A DNA stretch of 64,000 nucleotides from Muricauda sp. MAR_2010_75 (lineage in GTDB: Bacteria > Bacteroidota > Bacteroidia > Flavobacteriales > Flavobacteriaceae): contig NZ_JQNJ01000001.1 of the NCBI RefSeq assembly GCF_000745185.1, forward strand, positions 3,640,501 to 3,704,500. The letters run 5' to 3'. The notes beneath the pieces were generated by a model. That model searched no databases. It was not told the DNA's origin and worked only from the letters and a program-made list of their open reading frames with translations. Each line of letters starts with the position of its first letter. The first letter of the stretch is position 1. Positions 7,144 to 15,416 of this stretch are shown here, in pieces. A program made the position numbers and the translations under genes.

Positions 7144-9774
7144 ATGGAAGAGAACGAAGAACTGAATGATGAAGGTTTAGAAAACCAAGAGGACAATTCC
7201 CAAGATAGCCTGGTCAAGGTTACTGGGATGTACAAGGATTGGTTTTTAGACTACGCTTCGTACGTGATTTTGGAGCGGGCCGTTCCCGCTATTGAAGACG
7301 GATTCAAGCCGGTACAGCGCAGAATCATGCATGCCCTCAAGGAATTGGACGATGGTCGTTACAACAAAGTGGCCAACGTAGTGGGGCATACCATGCAGTA
7401 CCACCCCCACGGTGATGCCAGCATTGCGGATGCCATGGTCCAAATTGGACAAAAGGACCTACTCATTGATACCCAGGGAAACTGGGGAAATATCTTGACT
7501 GGTGATGGTGCTGCCGCGTCCCGATACATTGAGGCTAGACTTTCCAAATTTGCATTGGAGGTAGTCTTTAGCCCAAAGATTACTGATTGGCAGCTATCCT
7601 ATGATGGTAGAAAAAAAGAGCCTGTTCATTTACCGGTAAAGTTTCCCTTGTTATTGGCACAAGGGGCAGAGGGTATTGCGGTTGGGTTGTCAACAAAAAT
7701 ATTGCCACATAATTTCATTGAGCTTATAGATGCGTCCATCAAACATTTAAAGGGGCAACGTTTTAAACTGTATCCTGATTTTCCTACAGCGGGTATCATT
7801 GATGTTACCAACTACAATGACGGCATGCGAGGTGGGAAAATCCGAGTTCGAGCAAAGATTTCAACACTTGATAAGAATACCTTAGTAATCAATGAGATAC
7901 CGTATGGAACCAATACATCTTCTTTAATTGATTCCATTCTTAAGGCCAATGATAAAGGCAAGATTAAAATCAAGAAAATAGAAGACAATACGGCGGCCGA
8001 AGTTGAGATTTTAGTACATCTGCCTCCAAATATTTCACCAGACAAAACCATTGATGCGTTGTACGCCTTCACGGCCTGCGAATCGTCTATTTCGCCTTTG
8101 GGCTGTATCATTGAAGACAATAAGCCCTTGTTTATTGGAGTGACAGAAATGCTGGAGCGTTCTACGGACAATACCGTGGAATTGTTGAAAGCCGAATTGG
8201 AGATTCAATTGGGGGAATTGGAGGAACAATGGCACTTTGCATCATTGGAACGAATCTTTATCGAGAACAGAATCTACCGCGATATCGAGGAAGAGGAAAC
8301 TTGGGAAGGTGTCATCGCGGCCATTGATAAGGGATTGAAACCCCACACCAAAAACCTAAAGCGTGCCGTAACGGAAGAAGATATTGTCCGCTTGACTGAA
8401 ATACGCATCAAACGGATTTCAAAATTTGATTTAGAAAAGGCACAGCAACTCATTGAAAGTTTGGATGAAAAAATCGCCAAGACAAAGCATCATTTGGCAC
8501 ACTTGGTAGACTTTGCCATTGATTATTTCAAGGAACTTAAAAAGAAATACGGTGCCGGCCGGGAACGAAAATCAGAAATACGGATTTTCGATGATATCGA
8601 GGCTACCAAGGTGGTCATCCGAAACACTAAACTGTATGTAAATCGAGAGGAGGGTTTTATTGGAACCTCACTAAAAAGGGACGAATACGTCACCGATTGT
8701 AGTGATATCGATGACATCATTGTCTTTACCAAAAAAGGAGAGATGATGGTAACCAAGGTGGATTCCAAGGTTTTTATCGGAAAGAACATCCTCCACGTTG
8801 CCGTATTCAAGAAAAAAGACAAGCGCACCGTTTATAATATGATTTATAAAGACGGGAAAGGTGGTCCCAGTTACATCAAACGATTCAACGTAACCAGTAT
8901 TACACGGGACAAAATATATCCATTGGCGGGAGATAAGGCCACTGCGGAAGTTCTTTATTTTTCTGCCAATCCCAATGGTGAAGCTGAGGTTGTTACCGTA
9001 ATGTTGCGCCAATCAGGTAGTATCAAAAAATTGAAGTGGGATCTGGATTTCGCCGATGTTTTGATTAAAGGCAGGGCATCAAAAGGAAATCTGGTCACCA
9101 AATATGCCGTGAAACGCATCGAACTGAAGGAAAAAGGGGTTTCCACATTGAAACCCAGAAAAATTTGGTTTGATGATGTAGTCAACAGGCTCAATGTAGA
9201 TGGAAGGGGAGAGTTACTTGGAGAATTTAAAGGTGATGATCTTTTGCTGGTCATTGACCAAAAAGGCATTGTAAAGACCATTGCTCCAGATTTGTTGACC
9301 CGTTTTAATGAAGACATGATCGTTTTGGAGAAATGGAATCCAAAGAAGCCCATTTCCGTGGTGCATTATGAAGGCGAAAAGGAACGGTATTACCTGAAGC
9401 GCTTTTTAGTGGAAAATCCCAATAAAGAAGAATTGGTGATTTCTGAACATCCAAAGTCGTTTATGGAGATGGTCTCCACAGATTGGCGTCCAGTGATAGA
9501 AATTGAATTTATAAAGCCTCGCGGCAAGGATGCCAAGCCCAACCAAGAAGTGGATGTTGAAGAATTTATCAGCGTAAAGGGCATAAAGGCCATTGGAAAT
9601 CAATTGACTACGGAAAAAGTAAAAAATATTAACCGATTGGACTCCTTGCCCTTTGAGGAACCCGAAGAACAATCTGCAGAAGAAATGGAAGTAATAGATG
9701 AGGAAAGTATAGACGCTCCCAATACTGATATTGAAGCAAAAGATCAAGGTTCTGATCAAACCTCTTTGTTTTAA
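7144..9774 (+). CDS. parC: DNA topoisomerase IV subunit A
   Basis: The 876-residue DNA-cleaving subunit. The winged-helix domain begins near residue 28 (YKDWFLDYASYVILERAVPA), the active-site tyrosine is Y128 in AAASRYIEARL, and the quinolone-contact region reads HPHGDASIADAM (88-99). The tower and coiled-coil gate follow to about 480, then a beta-pinwheel with a glutamate-rich tail after residue 830 that ends DQTSLF. The position equivalent to GyrA Ser83 is Ala92. It is paired with parE, which separates it from gyrA. Confidence 0.95.
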   Translation: MEENEELNDEGLENQEDNSQDSLVKVTGMYKDWFLDYASYVILERAVPAIEDGFKPVQRRIMHALKELDDGRYNKVANVVGHTMQYHPHGDASIADAMVQIGQKDLLIDTQGNWGNILTGDGAAASRYIEARLSKFALEVVFSPKITDWQLSYDGRKKEPVHLPVKFPLLLAQGAEGIAVGLSTKILPHNFIELIDASIKHLKGQRFKLYPDFPTAGIIDVTNYNDGMRGGKIRVRAKISTLDKNTLVINEIPYGTNTSSLIDSILKANDKGKIKIKKIEDNTAAEVEILVHLPPNISPDKTIDALYAFTACESSISPLGCIIEDNKPLFIGVTEMLERSTDNTVELLKAELEIQLGELEEQWHFASLERIFIENRIYRDIEEEETWEGVIAAIDKGLKPHTKNLKRAVTEEDIVRLTEIRIKRISKFDLEKAQQLIESLDEKIAKTKHHLAHLVDFAIDYFKELKKKYGAGRERKSEIRIFDDIEATKVVIRNTKLYVNREEGFIGTSLKRDEYVTDCSDIDDIIVFTKKGEMMVTKVDSKVFIGKNILHVAVFKKKDKRTVYNMIYKDGKGGPSYIKRFNVTSITRDKIYPLAGDKATAEVLYFSANPNGEAEVVTVMLRQSGSIKKLKWDLDFADVLIKGRASKGNLVTKYAVKRIELKEKGVSTLKPRKIWFDDVVNRLNVDGRGELLGEFKGDDLLLVIDQKGIVKTIAPDLLTRFNEDMIVLEKWNPKKPISVVHYEGEKERYYLKRFLVENPNKEELVISEHPKSFMEMVSTDWRPVIEIEFIKPRGKDAKPNQEVDVEEFISVKGIKAIGNQLTTEKVKNINRLDSLPFEEPEEQSAEEMEVIDEESIDAPNTDIEAKDQGSDQTSLF

Positions 9775-9843
9775 TGCTTTTTCTGCCTATTTTGTCGGTA
9801 TCGAGTTAGACACACACCAAAACCAGATAGCTTAATATATCTT

Positions 9844-10800
9844 ATGGATTTTACCAACCCGTTGGTATACGGCGTACCCGTTTTTATTGCCTTCATTTTA
9901 TTTGAACTTACCTATAGCAAAGCACATGGAGACGACCATCTCTACGAATGGAAGGATTTAGCCGCTAGTGGATTTATGGGAATTGGGTCGGCCATTTTGG
10001 GCCCTCTCTTTAAAGTGGCCTTTGCCATTGTCTTTTTTGAAGCAGTTTATGAACTCTGCAATCCAGAAGTTAATGGTGTCAGACAAAATTTTCTCGGGTA
10101 TGAATCCTTTGGATATGCCTGGTACATTTGGCTACTTTGCCAACTAGCGGACGATTTCACCTACTACTGGTTCCACAGGGCCAACCACGAAATCCGTTTA
10201 CTTTGGGCAGCACACATTGTACACCATTCTTCAGATAACTTTAATTTAGGAACTGCAATCCGCAACGGATGGTTCACTATTTTATACAAGCCTTTCTTTT
10301 ATGCTTGGATGGTGGCCATTGGATTTCCTCCGGAAATGGTAGTGGTTTGTTTGGGAATTGAGGCCTTATGGCAATTTCAGTTGCATTCCCAATATGTTCC
10401 AAAATTGGGCTTTTTGGAAAAGATTTTCAATACACATACCATGCACCAAGTGCACCATGCCCAAAATGTGGAATACTTGGATAAGAACCATGGTGGATTC
10501 TTGAATATTTTTGACAAAATGTTTGGAACCTGGAAGGAACTCGATGACGATATTGATGTGAAATACGGTGTGATACACGCCCCAAATTCTTATAACCCCA
10601 TGGTTATACTGACACATGAGTTCAAGGATATTTGGAACGATGTAAAAAAAGTTGACAAGTTATCCCATAAGCTGATGTATATCTTTGGTCCTCCGGGGTG
10701 GAGCCATGATGGAAGCACCATGACGGTGAAACAGCAACAAAAATTCTTCAGGAAATATAAAGAATCTCACCCAGAGTTAATCTACCAAAGACCCAATTGA
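9844..10800 (+). CDS. Sterol desaturase / fatty acid hydroxylase family protein
   Basis: A 318-residue integral membrane di-iron oxygenase. The histidine boxes are HRANHE (near 117), HIVHHSS (near 128) and the later HTMHQVHHAQN (near 198), the pattern of the sterol desaturase/fatty acid hydroxylase superfamily. Several hydrophobic helices precede and follow the first boxes. Substrates in the family include sterols, carotenoids, fatty acids and alkylglycerols; none can be chosen here. It is convergent with the TerC gene, only 7 bp apart. Confidence 0.88.
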   Translation: MDFTNPLVYGVPVFIAFILFELTYSKAHGDDHLYEWKDLAASGFMGIGSAILGPLFKVAFAIVFFEAVYELCNPEVNGVRQNFLGYESFGYAWYIWLLCQLADDFTYYWFHRANHEIRLLWAAHIVHHSSDNFNLGTAIRNGWFTILYKPFFYAWMVAIGFPPEMVVVCLGIEALWQFQLHSQYVPKLGFLEKIFNTHTMHQVHHAQNVEYLDKNHGGFLNIFDKMFGTWKELDDDIDVKYGVIHAPNSYNPMVILTHEFKDIWNDVKKVDKLSHKLMYIFGPPGWSHDGSTMTVKQQQKFFRKYKESHPELIYQRPN

Positions 10801-10807
10801 CGTTAGG

Positions 10808-11626
10808 TCAGTTTTCTTCAACAACTTCTTCTTGCCCCATTTCTTGATTCTTTTTCATTCTTAAGTCCAGGAATTCAACCATCAATGAAAAAGCAATGGC
10901 AAAATATAAGTAGCCTTTGGGTATGGAGCCTACTTCATTTCCGAACACGATTAAGTGCGATAAATGCGCTGCTTCTGCTATCAACATAAAGCCAATCAAA
11001 ATAAGGAACGAAAGTCCCAATACCTGAATGGACGGATGCCTATTTACAAACTCGCCAACAGGATTGGCAAACAACATCATGATTACCACGGAAATAACTA
11101 CTGCGGTCACCATTAGAACAAGAGCATCATTGGGGTTGGGGGAAATTCCATTTGTCATTCCAATGGCCGTTAAAATAGAATCAAACGAAAAAACAATATT
11201 AATTACCGTGATTTGAACGATGGCATTGGTCAAGGACGAGGAACGGGATTTTTTAACCTCTCGTTCATCGTGACCGCGATCTTCTACCTTTTCATGGATT
11301 TCCTTGGTACTTTTGTACAGCAAGAACAGTCCACCCAAGAACAAAATAACCGCCTGCCAGCTTATTCCACCGGTAACCCATGATTCATCCAAGACCCAAA
11401 ACGGCTTTTTCATTTTGGTGAGCCAGGTAATTCCAAAAAGCAGAACAATCCGCATCACCATAGCAAGTACCAATCCAATATTGGTGGCCTTTCTACGGTT
11501 TTTCTTTTCCAGCTTTCCAGCAGCAATGGAAATAAAAATGATGTTATCAATCCCAAGAACAATTTCCAAAAAGGTAAGGGTAAGCAATGCCATCCAGGCA
11601 TCGGGGCTGGTAAAGATTTCAAACAT
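10808..11626 (-). CDS. TerC-family integral membrane protein
   Basis: A 272-residue protein with about seven membrane helices. The signature LTFLEIVLGIDNIIFIS (about 17-33) and the second acidic repeat INIVFSFDSILTAIGMTNG (about 141-159) put conserved aspartates in the membrane, as in TerC proteins linked to metal-ion (often manganese) export. The family's tellurite name is historical and no ter cluster is present. The last residues are acidic (QEMGQEEVVEEN). It lies 2 bp after the lipoprotein gene, so the two are co-transcribed. Confidence 0.93.
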   Translation of the reverse strand: MFEIFTSPDAWMALLTLTFLEIVLGIDNIIFISIAAGKLEKKNRRKATNIGLVLAMVMRIVLLFGITWLTKMKKPFWVLDESWVTGGISWQAVILFLGGLFLLYKSTKEIHEKVEDRGHDEREVKKSRSSSLTNAIVQITVINIVFSFDSILTAIGMTNGISPNPNDALVLMVTAVVISVVIMMLFANPVGEFVNRHPSIQVLGLSFLILIGFMLIAEAAHLSHLIVFGNEVGSIPKGYLYFAIAFSLMVEFLDLRMKKNQEMGQEEVVEEN

Positions 11627-11628
11627 GA

Positions 11629-12006
11629 TCAGTCTATTTTATAAGCGGTTCCTTTAAATTTTCGTTTATCGCCAATGGCGTTGTATTCAAAAGTATATGA
11701 AGAATCTGTTGTGGTCAATATTTTTATATGGATTGATTTCTCTTCAGACTTGTTTTTTGGGTTTTTGTTCTTCAGCACATATTCACAATCGTTGATCCAC
11801 CGTACGGAAGATGTATCGCGATGCCCTTCAAAATAATCCACTTCGGTATCCAAGGTCCTCTGGAAAGTGGTTTTCTTTTCCTCGCCATCAACAATGGTAG
11901 TAAATGAAAATTCCCCAGTTTTAAAATCGGTGCAGTTACGTTGGGGAGGTTGTTTGCAAGATGCCAATAACGCTAATACGACTCCTAAAAGAAAATGTTT
12001 TGCCAT
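11629..12006 (-). CDS. Small lipoprotein of unknown function
   Basis: 125 residues. The signal peptide ends in the lipobox LLASC (Cys17), so the mature protein should be anchored in the outer or inner membrane on the periplasmic side. The rest is a beta-rich, lysine-rich small domain with two further cysteines (CTDF and NDCEY). Related flavobacterial proteins are sometimes labelled DNA topoisomerase IV in databases (from memory); nothing in the sequence supports that, and a lipoprotein cannot be that enzyme. It lies 31 bp after the XRE gene and 2 bp before TerC. Confidence 0.75.
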   Translation of the reverse strand: MAKHFLLGVVLALLASCKQPPQRNCTDFKTGEFSFTTIVDGEEKKTTFQRTLDTEVDYFEGHRDTSSVRWINDCEYVLKNKNPKNKSEEKSIHIKILTTTDSSYTFEYNAIGDKRKFKGTAYKID

Positions 12007-12037
12007 ACAGCAAAGTAACGGAAACTAGCCAAAAGGG

Positions 12038-12460
12038 TCAATCATTTTTTGACTTGAATGTGGTAAATGTTCCGTCAGCGTAAAAGAAGACTATTCTTTC
12101 AGGGGTATCCCCATCAATTGTCTTTATTGGTGGTGGATTTTTGGGCTGCTTGTCTTTTACTTCGGGTTTATGAGGGGTGTTCACAAAATCAAGAGTAGGG
12201 GAATCTTCTCTTAATGTAACTTGGGTTTCCCGGGGTTCTTTTGCAGGAAATTCTCCATTTCCTTGAAGCAACCAATACAAATCAACTTCTGGATAGGCCT
12301 CGACCAATTTTAAAACAAAATCCAAACTTGGCTTGTTTCTTCCATTGAGCAAATGGGAAATGCTGGATCGTTGTACGCCAATGGTATCAGCAAAAGCTGA
12401 AACACTAAGTCCGTAATGAGCAATAATGCTTTTGATGCGTGTTACAATTCCTTTATTCAC
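12038..12460 (-). CDS. XRE-family helix-turn-helix regulator
   Basis: 140 residues. The N-terminal Cro/C1-type HTH is clear: GLSVSAFADTIGVQRSSISH (about 18-37) followed by LLNGRNKPSLDFVLKL. The C-terminal half is a proline-rich linker and a short tail. GTG is chosen as the start because the frame is closed by TAA 9 bp upstream and no ATG stands near. A perfect promoter lies just upstream (12481-12511) and a palindrome (12459-12468) overlaps the start codon, as in an autorepressor. It is the first gene of a likely XRE-lipoprotein-TerC unit and divergent from the M14 peptidase. Confidence 0.88.
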   Translation of the reverse strand: MNKGIVTRIKSIIAHYGLSVSAFADTIGVQRSSISHLLNGRNKPSLDFVLKLVEAYPEVDLYWLLQGNGEFPAKEPRETQVTLREDSPTLDFVNTPHKPEVKDKQPKNPPPIKTIDGDTPERIVFFYADGTFTTFKSKND

Positions 12461-12468
12461 AATTGTAA
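12459..12468. promoter_or_regulatory. Putative operator ACAATTGTAA, site 1
   Basis: Contains the palindrome ACAATTGT; it lies between the XRE promoter's predicted start point and its GTG codon. The identical 10-mer recurs at 12692-12701 over the -33 box of the divergent peptidase promoter. Confidence 0.45.
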
Positions 12469-12480
12469 ATTAGTTAGCAC

Positions 12481-12511
12481 CAAAGTTAACCATTGAACAA
12501 GAAACAGGCAA
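12481..12511 (-). promoter_or_regulatory. Promoter of the XRE gene
   Basis: On the minus strand: TTG (12511-12509), a 20-bp spacer and TAACTTTG (12488-12481). Start point near 12474, about 14 nt before the GTG. Confidence 0.6.
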
Positions 12512-12631
12512 TAAATAAAGAATAATATAATTATCAATCTAAACTTTATATTGAAATAATACTATTCAAACCACTGTTTACGTGTTATTTACATAGATAC
12601 CGTTGACTTTAAGTAACATTTGTCACAGGTA

Positions 12632-12669
12632 TTGCAAAACACCATCATGTCCTTGTATACATTTGTATA
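12632..12669 (+). promoter_or_regulatory. Alternative promoter with palindrome upstream of the M14 gene
   Basis: TTG at 12632-12634, 23 bp, then TACATTTG at 12658-12665. The -7 box is embedded in a perfect 14-bp palindrome, TATACATTTGTATA (12656-12669), which could be a second operator. Confidence 0.45.
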
Positions 12670-12691
12670 GAATAGGTATTTGCACATTGAT

Positions 12692-12722
12692 ACAATTGTA
12701 ATCAAATCAAAGTTTACATTTG
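12692..12722 (+). promoter_or_regulatory. Promoter and putative operator site 2 of the M14 gene
   Basis: TTG (12696-12698), a 16-bp spacer and TACATTTG (12715-12722). The 10-mer ACAATTGTAA (12692-12701) covers the -33 TTG. A start point near 12729 rules out the upstream in-frame TTG codon at 12720 and favours ATG 12747. Confidence 0.55.
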
Positions 12723-12746
12723 TGGTCGAAAACAGAATCCGAATAC

Positions 12747-13853
12747 ATGATAGCGCATTCATTATATAAGGAAGCTTCAATTCAAAATAGATACATAACC
12801 CATGACATGCTGCAGAAATGTTTTGCAGAACTGCCCGCTTCGTCAATCGAGGAAATTGGACAATCCGTGCTTAAGGTTCCCATACACTCTTTTATATTGG
12901 GGCACGGAAGCAAACACATTCTGATGTGGTCACAAATGCATGGAAACGAATCGACCACCACCAAAGCAGTTTGGGATATGGCAAACTTTCTACGTTCCAA
13001 TGATCCCCTGGCGAAAGCTATTTTGGAGAATTGTACCCTAATGGTTGTTCCCATGCTCAATCCAGATGGGGCAAAAGCGTATACCCGTGTCAATGCCAAT
13101 GCAGTTGATTTAAACAGGGATGCCAAGCAACTTACCCAACCTGAAAGTGTTGCGCTCAGAAAATTGTTCGAGGATTTTAAACCAGATTATTGCTTTAACC
13201 TTCATGGTCAGCGGACCCTTTTCAGTGCTGGGCAAGTAGAGAAGCCTGCAACGGTTTCCTTTTTGTCTCCATCAAGCAATGCTGCCCGCGACATAACACC
13301 AACCCGAGTGAAAGCGATGAAACTAATAGCTGCGATGAACGCAATGCTTCAAAAATTGATTCCCGGCCAGGTGGGGCGTTATGACGATGGATTCAATGAT
13401 AATTGTGTGGGCGACAGCTTTCAAATGTTGGGAGTTCCCACAGTGCTGTTCGAAGCAGGACATTATCCCAATGATTATGAAAGGGAACAAACACGGAAAT
13501 ACATTTTTTTGGCACTGATCGAAGCTTTAAAAACTGCGTCCACTGATTCCCTTGGCCAATTCAGTACAGGTGATTATTTCAACATTCCTGCGAATGGAAA
13601 GTTGTTCTATGATATTTTGGTCAAAAATCCACAGGTACTAAACCCAGCTTTGTCAGGAGGTAGTGCCATCGGGATTCGATTTAAGGAAATTTTGGAAAAT
13701 GATATAATCCGTTTTAAACCCGAAATCATCGATGTTGGAAATCTTAACGGCTTTTTTGGGCATCAGACCTTCAAATGTGCTGATTCCATGGATTTTGAAG
13801 CTGTAAAATCCAATAGGGAACTGTATGAATTACTGCTTCAGGCTGAGGAATGA
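12747..13853 (+). CDS. M14-family zinc carboxypeptidase
   Basis: A 368-residue metallocarboxypeptidase. Zinc ligands: HGNE (residues 65-68), as in the HxxE motif, plus a later histidine in CFNLHGQRTLF; the catalytic glutamate is likely in LFEAGHYPND. PMLNPDGAKAYTRVNANAVD with the following LNRDA is the M14 substrate-binding region. No signal peptide is evident, so it is probably cytoplasmic; relatives trim C-terminal residues from peptides or amidated compounds. An earlier TTG (12720) overlaps the -7 box and was rejected as start. The divergent XRE regulator probably controls it. Confidence 0.85.
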   Translation: MIAHSLYKEASIQNRYITHDMLQKCFAELPASSIEEIGQSVLKVPIHSFILGHGSKHILMWSQMHGNESTTTKAVWDMANFLRSNDPLAKAILENCTLMVVPMLNPDGAKAYTRVNANAVDLNRDAKQLTQPESVALRKLFEDFKPDYCFNLHGQRTLFSAGQVEKPATVSFLSPSSNAARDITPTRVKAMKLIAAMNAMLQKLIPGQVGRYDDGFNDNCVGDSFQMLGVPTVLFEAGHYPNDYEREQTRKYIFLALIEALKTASTDSLGQFSTGDYFNIPANGKLFYDILVKNPQVLNPALSGGSAIGIRFKEILENDIIRFKPEIIDVGNLNGFFGHQTFKCADSMDFEAVKSNRELYELLLQAEE

Positions 13854-13928
13854 TCAACTATTTTTAGTTAGGTCTTGCGTTTTATTTAAAAAAGACCCAT
13901 TTTTATTACGTAAATTTCCTTATTTAAC

Positions 13929-13936
13929 TAATTTTG
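13929..13936 (+). promoter_or_regulatory. -7 box of the Lrp/AsnC gene
   Basis: TAATTTTG, a perfect TAnnTTTG, 17 bp before the ATG at 13954; no clear -33 box. Its position supports the short start. Confidence 0.45.
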
Positions 13937-13953
13937 CTGAAAATTTCAATGTA

Positions 13954-14433
13954 ATGAACAAAGTAAAACTCGACGAAATCGACCACCAGATATTGGATAT
14001 GTTGATTGATAATACCCGTACACCATTCACCGACATCGCCAAAAAACTGTTGATTTCCGCCGGTACCGTCCATGTCAGGGTAAAGAAAATGGAAGAATCC
14101 GGGATCATTAAAGGTTCTTCGCTTACATTAGATTATGTTAAGCTTGGCTATTCTTTCATTGCTTACGTGGGCATATTTTTGGAAAAAACGCATCAGACCA
14201 AATTTGTGCTGGAGCGCCTCAACCAGATTCCATATGTGACGGTTGCGCATATCACCACTGGAAAATTCAATATTTTCTGTAAAATCCGTGCACGGGACAC
14301 CACACATGCCAAGAATATTATTTTTAAGATAGATGACATTGATGGTATTAGTAGGACGGAGACCATGATTTCATTGGAAGAAAGCATCAACGACAAAAAA
14401 CGATTGATGCACACCATTTTCAACGAACTATAA
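13954..14433 (+). CDS. Lrp/AsnC-family transcriptional regulator
   Basis: 159 residues. The N-terminal winged HTH reads LDEIDHQILDMLIDNTRTPF then DIAKKLLISAGTVHVRVKKM; the C-terminal half is the RAM ligand-binding ferredoxin-like domain (about 68-145). Such regulators form octamers that sense amino acids. The frame extends upstream to 13825, but that part overlaps the M14 gene and precedes the -7 box, so ATG 13954 is used. The target genes cannot be inferred from position alone. Confidence 0.93.
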   Translation: MNKVKLDEIDHQILDMLIDNTRTPFTDIAKKLLISAGTVHVRVKKMEESGIIKGSSLTLDYVKLGYSFIAYVGIFLEKTHQTKFVLERLNQIPYVTVAHITTGKFNIFCKIRARDTTHAKNIIFKIDDIDGISRTETMISLEESINDKKRLMHTIFNEL

Positions 14434-14451
14434 CCTTTATTTTCATAGGAT

Positions 14452-14967
14452 ATGTTGCGTTCAGAATTACCAATTTCTGAATACAATCCCTTTTATCAGA
14501 CTTATTTGTTGGCTTTGGGTGATGTGGACCTAATCCAAGAATTAAATAGGGGAAGGGATGAACTTATAGCACTTTTGGAAGAAATTCCGGAGCGTAAATT
14601 GAGTTATGCCTACGGTGAAGGCAAATGGACCTTGGCCGAAGTGTTTTTGCATATTATGGATACGGAACGGGTTTTCCAATACAGGGCTTTGTGCTTTGCG
14701 CGCAACGACAAAACGCCATTTCCTGGTTTTGACCAAGATGAATATGTTCCCGAATCCAATGCATCTGCTAGAACAAAGGATGATTTGCTTCAGGAATACA
14801 AGGCAATCCGGGAATCAACACTATGCCTTTTTAATTCCTTTGACGATGATGTTATGAAACGGGTAGGGGTGGCCAGTGGGTCCCAAATGAGTGTCCGTGC
14901 AATGGGATATATCATATCCGGTCACCAGGCCCATCATTTAAAAATTATCCGTAAAAGGTACTTGTAG
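14452..14967 (+). CDS. DinB-family protein
   Basis: 171 residues of a four-helix DinB/YfiT-like metalloenzyme fold. The three metal-binding histidines are probably those in EVFLHIMDTE (about 63-72), ISGHQ and HHLKII near the C-terminus (HQAHHLKI). The family includes bacillithiol or mycothiol transferases and many unassigned members. It starts 18 bp after the Lrp gene and may be co-transcribed. The substrate is unknown. Confidence 0.85.
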   Translation: MLRSELPISEYNPFYQTYLLALGDVDLIQELNRGRDELIALLEEIPERKLSYAYGEGKWTLAEVFLHIMDTERVFQYRALCFARNDKTPFPGFDQDEYVPESNASARTKDDLLQEYKAIRESTLCLFNSFDDDVMKRVGVASGSQMSVRAMGYIISGHQAHHLKIIRKRYL

Positions 14968-14976
14968 TGTAATTTT

Positions 14977-15321
14977 CTAATATAGGCTTTCGTTTTCTGG
15001 GTCCGTATCTGGATCAGCTTCAAAATCTGAGTCGTTGTACGAGGTTTCATCCGCATCCAAAACTGCTTCCTTTTCTAAACTTTTTTCCAATTCCCTTTCA
15101 ATGGTCTCTTCAAAATTGGCAATGAAGTTGGAAAGGCTCTTACTGATTTTCACCAGATAAATGGTGTCTTCCGTTTTTACTTCAACCGCCTCAATAATTT
15201 CTCCATTAGGTTTTTTAAGGGTGATGATGTCATCATCGCCATACCCATAAGGGTAGGAATCAATCAAAACCGCCGCAACACTATGGTCCAGCTTTTTGTA
15301 ATCTATCAAAATACGTTTCAT
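14977..15321 (-). CDS. Conserved acidic protein of unknown function
   Basis: 114 residues, no family recognised. The N-terminal half (MKRILIDYKKLDHSVAAVLI onward) looks like a compact beta domain; the middle is helical (LSNFIANFEETIERELEKSL); the last 25 residues are very acidic (many D and E). No signal peptide or membrane helix. It lies upstream of nothing on its strand within the window and follows aroB by 95 bp. Similar proteins next to aroB occur in flavobacteria, from memory. A cytoplasmic role is likely; no function is claimed. Confidence 0.7.
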   Translation of the reverse strand: MKRILIDYKKLDHSVAAVLIDSYPYGYGDDDIITLKKPNGEIIEAVEVKTEDTIYLVKISKSLSNFIANFEETIERELEKSLEKEAVLDADETSYNDSDFEADPDTDPENESLY

Positions 15322-15416
15322 AATGGATAGGTTTAAATTCCTATCCTGAAGCTAAAACTTTTTAAGTAGGTGCTATTCAAAGAGTTGTAAACCTAAAAAA
15401 ATAGTATATGAAGTGC

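Noticed and set aside
10808..11626. Tellurite resistance determinant
   Set aside because: TerC-family proteins occur widely without a ter cluster; no other ter genes are present.
11629..12006. DNA topoisomerase IV, a label sometimes given to this small protein
   Set aside because: It is a 125-residue lipoprotein without topoisomerase motifs; real parE and parC are at 5259-9774.
12038..12460. Antitoxin of a toxin-antitoxin pair
   Set aside because: No small toxin ORF adjoins the XRE gene; the neighbours are a lipoprotein and a membrane protein.
12720..12746. TTG start for the M14 peptidase
   Set aside because: It overlaps the -7 box at 12715-12722; the transcript would begin downstream, so ATG 12747 is used.
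13825..13953. N-terminal extension of the Lrp/AsnC regulator
   Set aside because: It overlaps the M14 gene, lies before the -7 box, and is not part of the Lrp fold.
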